Below are positions 15,182-24,019 of a DNA stretch of 64,000 nucleotides, piece after piece; position 1 is the first letter of the stretch; each line of letters begins with the position of its first letter. The stretch covers positions 4,495-68,494 of the forward strand of contig CAZQJC010000239.1 in assembly GCA_964593795.1 (NCBI GenBank), in the 5' to 3' direction. The notes beneath the pieces were generated by a model, which saw only the letters and a program-made list of their open reading frames with translations, was not told where the DNA came from and did no database searches. This stretch comes from JAHFDS01 sp964593795 (GTDB lineage: Bacteria > Myxococcota_A > Polyangia > JAHFDS01). The translations under genes were made by a program, and so were the position numbers.

Positions 15182-17263
15182 ATGACCTCGTCCGCGCTCG
15201 CGCTCTGCGCGATGGCCTTGCTCGCGCCCGCAGCCTCGGGCGCCCCTGATCGCGATCGCGCCGCCGAGATCGCGCGGCTCGAGGCGCAGCGCGCCGCCGG
15301 GGTCGAGCGCCTCGTCGCGATCGCCGGCGAGGCCACCGGCCGCGCCCGGTCGCTCGCCCTGCGCGCCCTCGGGCGAGCCTCGGATCCGCGGGCGATCACG
15401 TACCTGCGCAAGCAGCTCGGCCGCGAGGAGCCCGGGGTCGCCGCGCTCGCCGCCGAGGCGCTCGGCCTCGGGGACGCGACCGAGGCGGCCTCCGAGCTGG
15501 CGCGCGTGGCCGTGTCGGGCCGCACCGCCGAGGCGCGCATCGCGGCGCTGCGCTCGCTCGGGCGCCTGGGTGGCGAGCCGGAGAGCGCGGCGATCGGCCG
15601 CGGCCTCGACGAGCGCGAGCCGAAGGTGCGCGCCGCCGCCGCCCACGCCCTCGCTCAGTACGGCCGGCGCCGCCTCAAGCTGCCGGAGCCGATCCGCGCC
15701 CGCCTCCTCCGCGTGGCCGAGGACGGGGATCGCGAGGTGCGCTTCGCCGCCGGCAATGCCCTGGCGCGCCTGCCCGAGCGAGGCCGCGACGCGGCGGTCG
15801 AGCTCACGCTCGGGGCGCTGGCCCGCCGCATGGACGATCCCGAGCTGCGGGCGGTCGCGATCGCCGGGCTCGAGGCGCGGGGTGCGGTGCCCGACGAGCT
15901 GCTCGCGCTCGGCCTGGGCGACGCCGACTTCCGGGTGCGCGTGGCCACGGTGCGCCTCTTCGCGAGCGAGCGCGCCTCGGCGCCGCAGCACACCGTGCTG
16001 GCGCGGGCCCTGGCGGCCGAGTTGCGCGCGATCGTGTACACGCCCGTCGGCGGGGGCACCCGCGCCCACGTGCTCGTCGAGGCCCTCGAGCGGCTGCGCC
16101 CGTTCTCGCGCGAGGTGGACGTCGCGGCCGCCGCGAAGGCCCTCGGCGCCGACGCCGAGGCCGCGATGAAGGATCCGAAGGCCGCGCCGGTGCGCCGCGT
16201 GCTGGATCTCGTGCACTGCCTGTCCGCGGCGATCACGGCGCGCGCGACCGGCAGCACCCGCGCGCTCGCGAGCTGCGGCGAGCCGAGCGGTACGGGCTGG
16301 CCGCTGCACGAGCGACGCAAGCTCCGCGTGCGCGTCCTCGCCGAGGGCGCCGAGCCGCCCGACGAGCGCGCGCTGACGCTCTCGAAGCTCGCGCAGGACG
16401 CCGATCCGCGCGTGCGCGCGGAGGCGCTCTCCGCGCTCGTCAAGGCCAAGGAGCCGCTCCTCTACGCCGCGGCCGATCGCCTCGTCCCGGTCGCGCTCGC
16501 GGACTCCGACCCGGGCGTCGTCGGCGCCGTGGCCGACGCCATCGGCGAGCGGGCGGCGGCGGGCGGCGTCCCGGCTGCGTGGACGGATGCGCTCGTCGGG
16601 CGCGCGATGCGCGTGCCCGATGGCGAGGTGGAGCTCCGCCTGTCGCTGTTCGAGGCCCTCGCCGCAGCCAAGGTGCGCGCCGCGGCGCGCGTGCTCGACG
16701 GCGCGATGTCCGATCCGAACCCGGTCGTGCGAGGCAAGGCGAAGGACGCGCTCAAGGCGCTCGGCCTCACCCCGAAGGCGGTGGCCGCCCGCCCCGGCAT
16801 CCCGCTGCCGTTCGATCCGGCCGACGTGCTCGGCCGGCGCCCGCGCCTCGTCGTCGAGACCGCGCGCGGCGGCTTCGTCATCGAGCTCGATCCCGACGCG
16901 GCCCCGCACGGCGTCGCGGCCATCGTGAGCCTCGCGCGCCGCGGCTTCTACGACGGCGTCGTCTTCCACCGCGTGGTGCCCGGCTTCGTGGTCCAGGGTG
17001 GCGATCCCACGGGCAGCGGCTGGGGAGGCCCGGGCTTCCTCCTGCCGGGCGAGCCGACCTCGCTGCCGTTCGTCCGTGGCGCGGTGGGCCTGGCCGACGC
17101 GGGCCCCGACACCGCCGGCTCGCAGTGGTTCGTCACGCAGGCGCACGCACCGCACCTCGAGGGGCGTTACACGCTGGTCGGTCGCGTGACGGCCGGCCTC
17201 GAGGTCGTGGACACGATCGTGCCCTTCGACCGCATCGAGCGCGTGCGCGTCGAAGGTCTCTAG
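15182..17263 (+). CDS. exported HEAT-repeat protein with C-terminal cyclophilin domain
   Basis: A 693-residue protein. The signal peptide (MTSSALALCAMALLAPAASG) is followed by about 500 residues of HEAT-type helical repeats. A cyclophilin peptidyl-prolyl isomerase domain follows (about residues 555-693), with FHRVVPGFVVQGGDP and GSQWFVTQ. The Arg and Phe/Gln positions of an active cyclophilin are present. It is probably a periplasmic or surface folding factor in which the HEAT solenoid binds clients or partners. The start is fixed by the signal peptide and by TACAAT 7 nt upstream. It is divergent from the cNMP-UbiB gene and overlaps hrpB tail-to-tail by 4 bp (CTAG). Confidence 0.85.
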   Translation: MTSSALALCAMALLAPAASGAPDRDRAAEIARLEAQRAAGVERLVAIAGEATGRARSLALRALGRASDPRAITYLRKQLGREEPGVAALAAEALGLGDATEAASELARVAVSGRTAEARIAALRSLGRLGGEPESAAIGRGLDEREPKVRAAAAHALAQYGRRRLKLPEPIRARLLRVAEDGDREVRFAAGNALARLPERGRDAAVELTLGALARRMDDPELRAVAIAGLEARGAVPDELLALGLGDADFRVRVATVRLFASERASAPQHTVLARALAAELRAIVYTPVGGGTRAHVLVEALERLRPFSREVDVAAAAKALGADAEAAMKDPKAAPVRRVLDLVHCLSAAITARATGSTRALASCGEPSGTGWPLHERRKLRVRVLAEGAEPPDERALTLSKLAQDADPRVRAEALSALVKAKEPLLYAAADRLVPVALADSDPGVVGAVADAIGERAAAGGVPAAWTDALVGRAMRVPDGEVELRLSLFEALAAAKVRAAARVLDGAMSDPNPVVRGKAKDALKALGLTPKAVAARPGIPLPFDPADVLGRRPRLVVETARGGFVIELDPDAAPHGVAAIVSLARRGFYDGVVFHRVVPGFVVQGGDPTGSGWGGPGFLLPGEPTSLPFVRGAVGLADAGPDTAGSQWFVTQAHAPHLEGRYTLVGRVTAGLEVVDTIVPFDRIERVRVEGL

Positions 17264-19773
17264 CGCCTGGGGGGCTTGGGCGCCGGTGGCGTCGCGGTCA
17301 GCGGGTCCTCCGGCCACGCGTGGCGCGGGTAGCGCCGGCCGAGCTCGCGTCGCAGCGCGGGATAATGCCGCGCCCAGAACCCCGCCAGGTCTTGCGTCAC
17401 CTGCACCGCGCGCCCGTTCGGCGCGAGGAGATGCAGCACGAGGGCCACGCGCCCGCCGAGGATGCGCGGGCCGTCCTTCATGCCGAAGAAGTCCTGCAGC
17501 CGCGACTCGATGAATGGCGCCTGGCCCCGCACGTAGCGCACCTGCACGGGGCGTCCCCCCGGCAGCGTCACGCGCGCCGGCGCCTCGCGCTCGACGAGCG
17601 CCCGGCCCGACGCTCCGAGCGCCGCCACCACGCGCTCCGCGGGGGGCGACGCCCCGAGCTCGGCCAGGCTCGTGATGCCGCTGCACGCGACGACGAGCGC
17701 GTCCTCCGCCCCGTCGTGCTGGAGCAGCTCCGCGTCCGGGTGGTGCGCCGCGACGAGGGCCACCCGCGCCAGCGCCGACTCCGCCTCGTCGAGATCGAAG
17801 GCCGACGGTCCGCGCGCGCGCGCGACCTCCGCGAGGATGCGCGAGGCCTCCTCGCCGGGCGGAGCCGCCGACCAGCGCTCCTCGAGCACCACCGCGCCGT
17901 AGGCCAGCCGCTGCACGCGCTCGACGCGCGAGGTCCGCTCGCTCCAGGCGAGCGCCTCGGTCTCGCTCGTGCCGCCCTCGACCTCGAGCAGCCATTCGGG
18001 CTCGACGGCGCTCGCGAGGCGAACGGTCCGTGCCGCGCGCTGCCCCGGCCCCGAGCGCTCCTCGACGTCGACCGCGACGAGGAGCTCGGCCTCCGTGACC
18101 ACGCTGTCCTCGGCGAGCGTGGCGGTCCCGCCCTCGGCCAGGACCAGCTCCCGCCCCCGCGGGGTGCGACGCCGGGCGACGCGATCGGGGAAGGCAGCCA
18201 GGATCGCGAGCCCGATCGCCTGCTCCTCGTCGGCGTGCGACCGCGGCGCCTGCGCGCGATCCTGGACGCGCCTGCCGAGCTGCTCGGCCGCCCGCACGAC
18301 GCGCGTCGCCGCGCCCTGCTCGAGCCCGAGCGCCGCCGCGCGCTGTCCGCGCCCGATGGAGCGCACCCGCTCGGCGAGCTCGGTGAGATCGCTCGGCCCG
18401 CTCGGCCCCGCGCCGCGGCCGCGCGTCCGCACGTCCCGCTCCGACAGGAGCGCCGCCACGAGCGCGCCGAGCCGGCCGATGCCCCGCGCCTCCGCCTCCA
18501 CCACGAGTCGCCCGAGGCGCGGGTGCACCGGCAGTGAAAGCATGCGCCTACCCGCATCGGTCAGGGCGCCGCCGCGCGTCGCACCGAGCCGCTCGAGGAG
18601 CGCCTCCGCCGCGGCGAGGGCCGCCTCGGGTGGGGCATCCAGCCAGTGCAGCGCGCGTGCGGAGGTGCCGGCCCCGAGCGCGACCAGCGCCGCCTCCGCC
18701 AGGTCGAGCCGCCGCACCTCCGGCAGGTCGTGCGCGGCCCGCGCGTCGTGGTCCGCGCGCGTGTAGAGCCGCAGCGCCCGCCCCGCGGCGAGCCGCCCCG
18801 CGCGCCCCGCCCGCTGCGTCGCCGACGCTTGCGAGATCTTCGCCAGCGACAGCGTCGGTAAGCCCGTCCACGGCGAGCACGCGGCGACGCGCGCGAGGCC
18901 CGAGTCGACGACGGCGGTGACGCCCTCGATGGTCACCGACGTCTCCGCGACGTTGGTCGACAGGATCACCTTGCGCCGCGGCCCGGGGCGCACGACGCGC
19001 GTCTGCTCCTGAAGCGGCAGGTCACCGTGCAGCGTGAGCACGTCGATCGCGTGCGCGGCCGCGGTCTCCGCCAGGGCCTCCGCCGCGCGCCGGATCTCCG
19101 CCGCGCCCGGCAGGAACACGAGCACGTCGCCCGAAGGGCCCTCGCGAAGAATTCGCCTGACCGCATGCATCACCTGCTCGTCGAGCGGGCGCTCGCTCGG
19201 TCGCTCGGCGTGCTCGATCGCGACCTCGAAGCGCCGGCCCTCGCTGGTCAGGATGGGCGCGCCGAGGAACGCCGCCACGGGCGCGGCGTCGAGCGTCGCC
19301 GACATGACGACGAGGCGCAGGTCCGCCCGCGCTCCGCGCAGCGCCGCCAGGAGCGCGAGCGCCAGGTCGCCGTCGAGGTGCCGCTCGTGGAACTCGTCGA
19401 GCACCACGCACGCCACTCCAGGCAGCGTCGGCGCGGCCAGCAGCCGCCGCAGCAGCACGCCCTCGGTCACGAACCGCACGCGCGTGCGCGCGCTCGAGCG
19501 CTCCTCGAACCGCACGGCGTAGCCGATGCGCTCGCCGGGCTCCTCGCCGAGCTCCTCGGCCACCCGCCGCGCCGCGAGCAGCGTCGGCAGGCGCCGCGGC
19601 TGCAGCACGAGGATCTCACCGGCCTCGGCGTGTCCCGCCGCGAGGAGCGCCTGCGGGACGCGCGTGGTCTTGCCGGCACCGGGGGGTGCCTGGAGCACCA
19701 CCGCACCGTGCATCGCGAGCGCGGCCACCAGGTCGGGCAGCAGCGGATCGATCGGGAGCGCCTGCGCCGCCAT
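17260..19773 (-). CDS. hrpB: ATP-dependent helicase HrpB
   Basis: The 837-residue protein has the DEAH-box helicase motifs: APPGAGKTTRVP (Walker A, about 29-40), LDEFHER (motif II), VMSATLD (motif III), LSTNVAETSVTIEGV (motif V) and QRAGRAGR (motif VI), followed by the HrpB-specific C-terminal region ending near YPRHAWPEDP. Length and order match bacterial HrpB, an RNA helicase-like protein whose cellular role is poorly defined. The ATG at 19773 lies 25 nt after the stop of the GspE-N protein on the same strand, so the two may share a transcript. Confidence 0.93.
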   Translation of the reverse strand: MAAQALPIDPLLPDLVAALAMHGAVVLQAPPGAGKTTRVPQALLAAGHAEAGEILVLQPRRLPTLLAARRVAEELGEEPGERIGYAVRFEERSSARTRVRFVTEGVLLRRLLAAPTLPGVACVVLDEFHERHLDGDLALALLAALRGARADLRLVVMSATLDAAPVAAFLGAPILTSEGRRFEVAIEHAERPSERPLDEQVMHAVRRILREGPSGDVLVFLPGAAEIRRAAEALAETAAAHAIDVLTLHGDLPLQEQTRVVRPGPRRKVILSTNVAETSVTIEGVTAVVDSGLARVAACSPWTGLPTLSLAKISQASATQRAGRAGRLAAGRALRLYTRADHDARAAHDLPEVRRLDLAEAALVALGAGTSARALHWLDAPPEAALAAAEALLERLGATRGGALTDAGRRMLSLPVHPRLGRLVVEAEARGIGRLGALVAALLSERDVRTRGRGAGPSGPSDLTELAERVRSIGRGQRAAALGLEQGAATRVVRAAEQLGRRVQDRAQAPRSHADEEQAIGLAILAAFPDRVARRRTPRGRELVLAEGGTATLAEDSVVTEAELLVAVDVEERSGPGQRAARTVRLASAVEPEWLLEVEGGTSETEALAWSERTSRVERVQRLAYGAVVLEERWSAAPPGEEASRILAEVARARGPSAFDLDEAESALARVALVAAHHPDAELLQHDGAEDALVVACSGITSLAELGASPPAERVVAALGASGRALVEREAPARVTLPGGRPVQVRYVRGQAPFIESRLQDFFGMKDGPRILGGRVALVLHLLAPNGRAVQVTQDLAGFWARHYPALRRELGRRYPRHAWPEDPLTATPPAPKPPRR

Positions 19774-19798
19774 CGCGCGATCGGTCAGGCGCAGCGCA

Positions 19799-20635
19799 TC
19801 AGGGCTCGCCGTCGCCGGTGGCGCCCGCGGGCGGCTTGTCCGTCTGCAGCCGTCCGATGCGCTCGGACACCGACGGGTAGCTCAGGACACCGGCCTCGAC
19901 CAGCATGCCCGTCAGCACGCGCACCGTGCGCTCGAGGTGCCGGACGACGCGCTCGAGGTGCCGGACACGGTCCGCCGCGATGTCCTGCTCGCGCGCGTCG
20001 ATGCCGGGCTCGGGCAGGCCCTGAGGCAGCGCCTGGATCGCCGTGGGCTCGTCGAGCGATCCCGCCGCCGTGATCGCCATGCGGAGCGCGTCGATCTCCG
20101 GGGCCTCGAGCTCGAGCGGCACGGGGGGCGGACGCGAAGGCCGCTCCGTCATCGGCGGCGGCGGCGTCAGCAGCCTGGTGTCGAAGGCGTCGTCGTCCGG
20201 CCCGAGGTACGTGCGATCGATGGCGCGCGTGATGGCCCGCGGCCCCGCGACGTAGGGGCGGATGTTGCGCCGCAGGCGCATGCGCACCGCGTCGATGGCC
20301 GTCTGGTTCGTCGGCTCTGCCATCGCGACGTCGAGGAATTGCCCCGAGCCGTCCTGGCGGAACACGACGAGGCGCAGCTGCTCGCACACCTCGCGCGGGA
20401 GCAGCGCGGCGGCCTCCACGTCGATGGCGCGCGCCTGATCGAGGTCCACGTGCGGCAGCCGCAGCTGCTCGGACAGGGTCTCGACCAGCTTGAGCTCCGG
20501 CACGAGCCCGAGCGCGACGACGTACTCGCCGAGGGGCCCGCCCCAGCGCTGCTGCTGCGCGAGCGCTCGTCGGAGATCGGCTCCGCTGCAGAGCCCCTTT
20601 TCGAGGAGCAGGTCACCCAGGCGTGGTCGTGCCAC
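19799..20635 (-). CDS. stand-alone GspE N-terminal (MshEN-like) protein
   Basis: A 278-residue protein with a GspE N-terminal domain but no ATPase. It opens with RLGDLLLEKGL (residues 5-15) and has a second copy PLGEYVVALGLV, the paired-motif pattern of MshEN domains, some of which bind c-di-GMP. A Pro-rich linker and a helical C-terminus (about 215-250) follow. It is divergent from the full-length GspE ATPase with only 20 bp between start codons and a shared symmetric -10, so it is likely to regulate or partner that ATPase. The GTG start lies 9 nt after TATCCT. No enzymatic activity is expected. Confidence 0.75.
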   Translation of the reverse strand: MARPRLGDLLLEKGLCSGADLRRALAQQQRWGGPLGEYVVALGLVPELKLVETLSEQLRLPHVDLDQARAIDVEAAALLPREVCEQLRLVVFRQDGSGQFLDVAMAEPTNQTAIDAVRMRLRRNIRPYVAGPRAITRAIDRTYLGPDDDAFDTRLLTPPPPMTERPSRPPPVPLELEAPEIDALRMAITAAGSLDEPTAIQALPQGLPEPGIDAREQDIAADRVRHLERVVRHLERTVRVLTGMLVEAGVLSYPSVSERIGRLQTDKPPAGATGDGEP

Positions 20636-20643
20636 CGTTCGAG

Positions 20644-20650
20644 TAGGATA
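20644..20650. promoter_or_regulatory. symmetric bidirectional -10 (TAGGATA)
   Basis: TAGGAT (20644-20649, plus strand) is exactly 6 nt before the ATG at 20656. TATCCT (20650-20645, minus strand) is 9 nt before the GTG at 20635. The two -10 hexamers overlap by 5 bp, so one melted region can serve both directions, with leaders of 0 and about 3 nt. Confidence 0.65.
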
Positions 20651-20655
20651 GACGA

Positions 20656-22599
20656 ATGTCCGACGCCCCGCCGCGCCTCGGCGATCTCCTCGTCGATCGT
20701 GGCCTCGTCACCAAGGAGCAGCTCGATGCGGCGCTGGACGCTCAGGTGGTCGCGCCGAACGAGACCGTCGGACAGATCCTCGTGCGCCTCGGATTCGTCA
20801 CCGAGCGCGACATGGCCCAGATCCTCGAGCTGACGGGCAAGCGGCGCGCGCTCCGCGACATCCTCCTTCGCCGCGGAGTCATCGACTTGCGGAGGCTCGC
20901 GGCCGGCGAGCACGCGGCGAGGCGTCAGGCCATGCCGCTCGAGCAGGTGCTGCTCCGTCTCGGCTACGCCACGGAGCAGCAGGTCGCCGAGGCCATCGCC
21001 GAGCAGGTCGATCTGCCCTTCGTGCAGATCGAGCCCAAGCGCATCGATCCGACGCTCGCCACGATCATCAGCGCTCGCTTCGCGGAGCGCCACAAGCTCG
21101 TGCCCTTGCGCCGCGACGGCGACTCCGTGGTGCTCGCCGCCGCGCAAGCGCTGCCGGTGCACGAGCAGCGCGAGCTCGAGCGCGTCGTCCGCCTGAAGAT
21201 CCGCTGCGTCATCGCGACACCAAGCAACGTGCTCGCGGGCCAGCTCGCCCTGTACGGCACCTCCGCCGGCTCGCAGCGTCCGGGCCAGTATCAGGACCCG
21301 CAAGCCCTGGAGTCGGACACCAACATCCAGCTCATCCTGCGGGCGGCCGACGACGAGGATCCGCAGGAGGAGCCTGACGACGACCGCGAGGTCGCGAGCG
21401 TCAGCGAGCGCGACAGCCTGCTCGTCAAGATCGTCAATCGCCTGGTCGACGACGCGCACCAGATGGGCGCGAGCGATCTCCACATCGAGCCCCAGCCTGG
21501 CCGGCAGGACGTGCTCGTGCGCTTCCGCATCGATGGCCACTGCCGCGTCTACCAGCGCATCCCGTTCCGCTACAAGCTCGCGATGGTCTCGCGCCTCAAG
21601 ATCCTCGCCAGCCTGGACATCGCCGATCGCCGCCGCCCGCAGGACGGCAAGATCCACTTCTCTCGGATCCCCGGGCTCGAGCTGCGCGTCGCCACGATGC
21701 CGACCGCGGGGGGCCTCGAGGACGTCGTCGTCCGGCTCCTGCCGACCGGCGCCCCGGCGCCCTTCGACAAGCTCGGGCTCTCGGACCGCTCGGTGCGCCT
21801 GATCGAGCAGGCGATCGGCAAGCCCTACGGGCTCGTCCTCGTCGTCGGGCCCACCGGCTCGGGCAAGACGACCACGCTGCACTCGGCCCTGCGGCACATC
21901 AACCGGCCCGAGATCAAGATCTGGACCGCCGAGGATCCGGTCGAGATCACGCAGTCCGGCCTGCGACAGGTGCAGGTGAACCCCCGCATCGGACTGACGT
22001 TCGCGGCCGTCCTCCGGAGCTTCCTCCGCCTCGATCCCGACGTGATCATGGTCGGTGAGATGCGCGATCTGGAGACTGCCAGCATGGCCCTCGAGGCGGC
22101 GCTCACCGGGCACCTCGTGCTCTCGACGCTGCACACGAACTCGGCACCCGAGACCGTCACGCGCCTGCTCGAGATGGGCCTCGATCCGTTCAGCTTCGCG
22201 GACTCCATGAACGGCATCGTGGCGCAGCGGCTCGTGCGCACGCTGTGCAGCTGCCGGACCCTGCGCGCGCCGACGCCCCAGGAGCGTCAAGTGCTGTGCG
22301 AGGAGTTCGGCGCGCCCGAGTCCATCGTGGAAGGCTACGTCGGCGCCGAGCTCCTGATCGGCGTACCCAAGGGCTGCCAGGAGTGCGGCGAGACGGGCTT
22401 TCGCGGCCGCCTCGGCATCCACGAGGTCCTGCTCGGGAGCGACGCGATGTCGGCGATGGTGCGCCGGCGGGCCGACGTCGCCGAGATCCGCAAGCTCGCC
22501 ATCGACGAGGGCATGCTGACCTTGCGCCGCGACGGCATCCTCAAGGTCTTCCGCGGCATCACCACGCCGCAGGAAGTCCGCGCCGTCACGCTCCGCTGA
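20656..22599 (+). CDS. GspE/PilB-family secretion ATPase
   Basis: A 647-residue traffic ATPase of type II secretion or type IV pilus machines. The N-terminus holds four MshEN-like segments: RLGDLLVDRGLV (7-18), VGQILVRLGFV, LRDILLRRGVI and LEQVLLRLGYA. The ATPase core has Walker A GPTGSGKT (398-405), the Asp box and LRLDPDVIMVGEMRD (Walker B). A Cys pair near CSCRTLR and GCQECGETG form the tetracysteine zinc site of GspE/PilB proteins. It is cytoplasmic at the inner membrane. No other secretion genes are next to it except the divergent GspE-N protein. The start is fixed by TAGGAT 6 nt upstream. Its 3' end overlaps dapF by 14 bp, convergently. Confidence 0.9.
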   Translation: MSDAPPRLGDLLVDRGLVTKEQLDAALDAQVVAPNETVGQILVRLGFVTERDMAQILELTGKRRALRDILLRRGVIDLRRLAAGEHAARRQAMPLEQVLLRLGYATEQQVAEAIAEQVDLPFVQIEPKRIDPTLATIISARFAERHKLVPLRRDGDSVVLAAAQALPVHEQRELERVVRLKIRCVIATPSNVLAGQLALYGTSAGSQRPGQYQDPQALESDTNIQLILRAADDEDPQEEPDDDREVASVSERDSLLVKIVNRLVDDAHQMGASDLHIEPQPGRQDVLVRFRIDGHCRVYQRIPFRYKLAMVSRLKILASLDIADRRRPQDGKIHFSRIPGLELRVATMPTAGGLEDVVVRLLPTGAPAPFDKLGLSDRSVRLIEQAIGKPYGLVLVVGPTGSGKTTTLHSALRHINRPEIKIWTAEDPVEITQSGLRQVQVNPRIGLTFAAVLRSFLRLDPDVIMVGEMRDLETASMALEAALTGHLVLSTLHTNSAPETVTRLLEMGLDPFSFADSMNGIVAQRLVRTLCSCRTLRAPTPQERQVLCEEFGAPESIVEGYVGAELLIGVPKGCQECGETGFRGRLGIHEVLLGSDAMSAMVRRRADVAEIRKLAIDEGMLTLRRDGILKVFRGITTPQEVRAVTLR

Positions 22600-23491
22600 C
22601 GCCGCGCCCGAGGTCCACTCCGCCCGAAAAGACGCGCCGCGCGGGCCCGCGCATCGTGACGTTCGACAGGTCCTCGGTGACCGTGATGCCGAGCGGGCCG
22701 CCCGGCAGCACCACCGTGAGCTCGCGTCCTGCCGGCGCGCGCCCGGTCAGGATCGCCGCGACCGCCGTCGCGCACGCGCCGGTCCCGCACGCGAGCGTGA
22801 TCCCACAGCCGCGCTCCCAGACGACGAGCTCGATGCGCTCGCCCTTGACGCGCGCGAACTCGGCGTTGGTGCGGCGAGGGAACGCACGATGCCGCTCGAG
22901 CGCCGGCCCGAACTCCTCGGCGAGCGCCCGGGGGTCCTCGTCGTCGCCGAGGAACGTCACGGCGTGGGGGTTGCCCATCGACACGCCCGTGATCGCAAAG
23001 CGCCTCGTCCCTCGCGGTCCGGCGAGCTCGATGGCCTCCTCGAGCACGCGCCCCGCCGCACCCTCCATCGGCAGCTCGGCGCGCTCCAATCGTGGGCGGC
23101 CCATCGCGACCGCCACCGACTCGCAGCCACCGTCGGCGCCCTCGAAGATCCGGCACTCGAGCAGTCCTGCGCCCGTGTCGATCGCGAGCACGTGCTTTCT
23201 GATCGCACCGCCGGGGAGCGCGCCGTCGAAGAGCGCCTTGGCGACGCAGCGGATGCCGTTGCCGCACATCTCCGCCTCGCTGCCGTCGGCGTTGATGACG
23301 ACCATTCGCGCATCGCTGCCCGGCGTCGTCGGAGGCAGGACACCGAGGACACCGTCCGCACCCACGCCGCGGTGGCGGTCGCACAGGCCGACTGCGATCG
23401 CGGGATCGATCGGCGACGGCACGGGCGCGCCGCCGCGCAGGTCCACTACGACGAAGTCGTTGCCGAGGCCCTCGTACTTGAAGAACTGCAT
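22586..23491 (-). CDS. dapF: DapF, diaminopimelate epimerase
   Basis: The 301-residue enzyme interconverts LL- and meso-diaminopimelate for lysine and peptidoglycan synthesis. Both catalytic cysteines are present: Cys76 in EMCGNGIRC and Cys235 in LACGTGAC. The N-terminal KYEGLGNDFVV is diagnostic. The ATG at 23491 is exactly 6 nt after TATCCT, with a pyrimidine-rich spacer and no Shine-Dalgarno. A longer upstream reading exists but its sequence is Arg/Pro-rich noise. It is separated by 58 bp from secG on the same strand. Confidence 0.95.
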   Translation of the reverse strand: MQFFKYEGLGNDFVVVDLRGGAPVPSPIDPAIAVGLCDRHRGVGADGVLGVLPPTTPGSDARMVVINADGSEAEMCGNGIRCVAKALFDGALPGGAIRKHVLAIDTGAGLLECRIFEGADGGCESVAVAMGRPRLERAELPMEGAAGRVLEEAIELAGPRGTRRFAITGVSMGNPHAVTFLGDDEDPRALAEEFGPALERHRAFPRRTNAEFARVKGERIELVVWERGCGITLACGTGACATAVAAILTGRAPAGRELTVVLPGGPLGITVTEDLSNVTMRGPARRVFSGGVDLGRGVSGA

Positions 23492-23497
23492 GGAGGG

Positions 23498-23503
23498 AGG
23501 ATA
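23498..23503 (-). promoter_or_regulatory. -10 hexamer of dapF (leaderless)
   Basis: TATCCT on the minus strand, 6 nt before the ATG at 23491, so transcription is predicted to start on the A of ATG. Confidence 0.6.
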
Positions 23504-23549
23504 GCGAAACCGGGCCGGACGACCAGCCCCGTGCGGGCGGCAGGAGCTG

Positions 23550-24014
23550 CTAGTTCTTGGGCTCCTCGGCCTTCTTGGGCTCGCCCGCGGGCGCGGGGGC
23601 CGGAGGCGCCGCGCCACCCGCCGGGGCCGGGGCCGGAGCGCCGGCCGCACCAGGCTCGGAGGAGAGCGTCGGGGCGGCCTTCTTGGCCTCCTCCTCCTTG
23701 GCCTTGGCCTCCTTCTCCTTCTTGGCCTTCTCGGCCGCGGCCTGCTTCTCCTGACCGAGCTTCTGCAGGCGCGACGAGTCCGTGTGCGTCGCGAGGAACG
23801 CCAGCGACACCGACGTGACCATGAACGCGAACGCGCTGCCCGCGGTCAGCTTGGTGAGGAAGTTGCCCGCCCCCGAGCCGCCGAAGACGGTCTGGCTACC
23901 GCCGCCGCCGAACGACAGGCCCATCCCGCCGCCGCGCCCTGCTTGCAGGAGCACCACGAGGATGAGGAAGAGGCACACGAACACATGGACGATCGTCAGG
24001 AACACCTGGAGCAT
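23550..24014 (-). CDS. secG: SecG, preprotein translocase subunit
   Basis: The 154-residue protein has the two SecG membrane helices (about residues 4-26 and 55-75) separated by the Gly-rich GRGGGMGLSFGG loop and FGGSGAGNFLTK, the family signature. It belongs to the SecYEG channel in the inner membrane. A long Lys/Glu/Ala then Ala/Pro-rich tail (about residues 80-154) extends it beyond the usual 75-110 residues. The ATG at 24014 lies 5 nt after the tpiA stop, so it is the last gene of a gap-pgk-tpiA-secG operon, a common bacterial arrangement. Confidence 0.93.
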   Translation of the reverse strand: MLQVFLTIVHVFVCLFLILVVLLQAGRGGGMGLSFGGGGSQTVFGGSGAGNFLTKLTAGSAFAFMVTSVSLAFLATHTDSSRLQKLGQEKQAAAEKAKKEKEAKAKEEEAKKAAPTLSSEPGAAGAPAPAPAGGAAPPAPAPAGEPKKAEEPKN

Positions 24015-24019
24015 GACCG

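Noticed and set aside
13643..17995. A 1450-codon minus-strand open frame, and other very long frames such as 51072-53975 and 53845-57564 on the minus strand and 4061-5212 and 7549-10074 on the plus strand
   Set aside because: They lie opposite or out of frame to genes with clear family motifs (HEAT-cyclophilin, hrpB, lon, dnaK, ferritin-like, UvrD), are Arg/Ala/Asp-rich and show no motif. High GC alone keeps such frames open.
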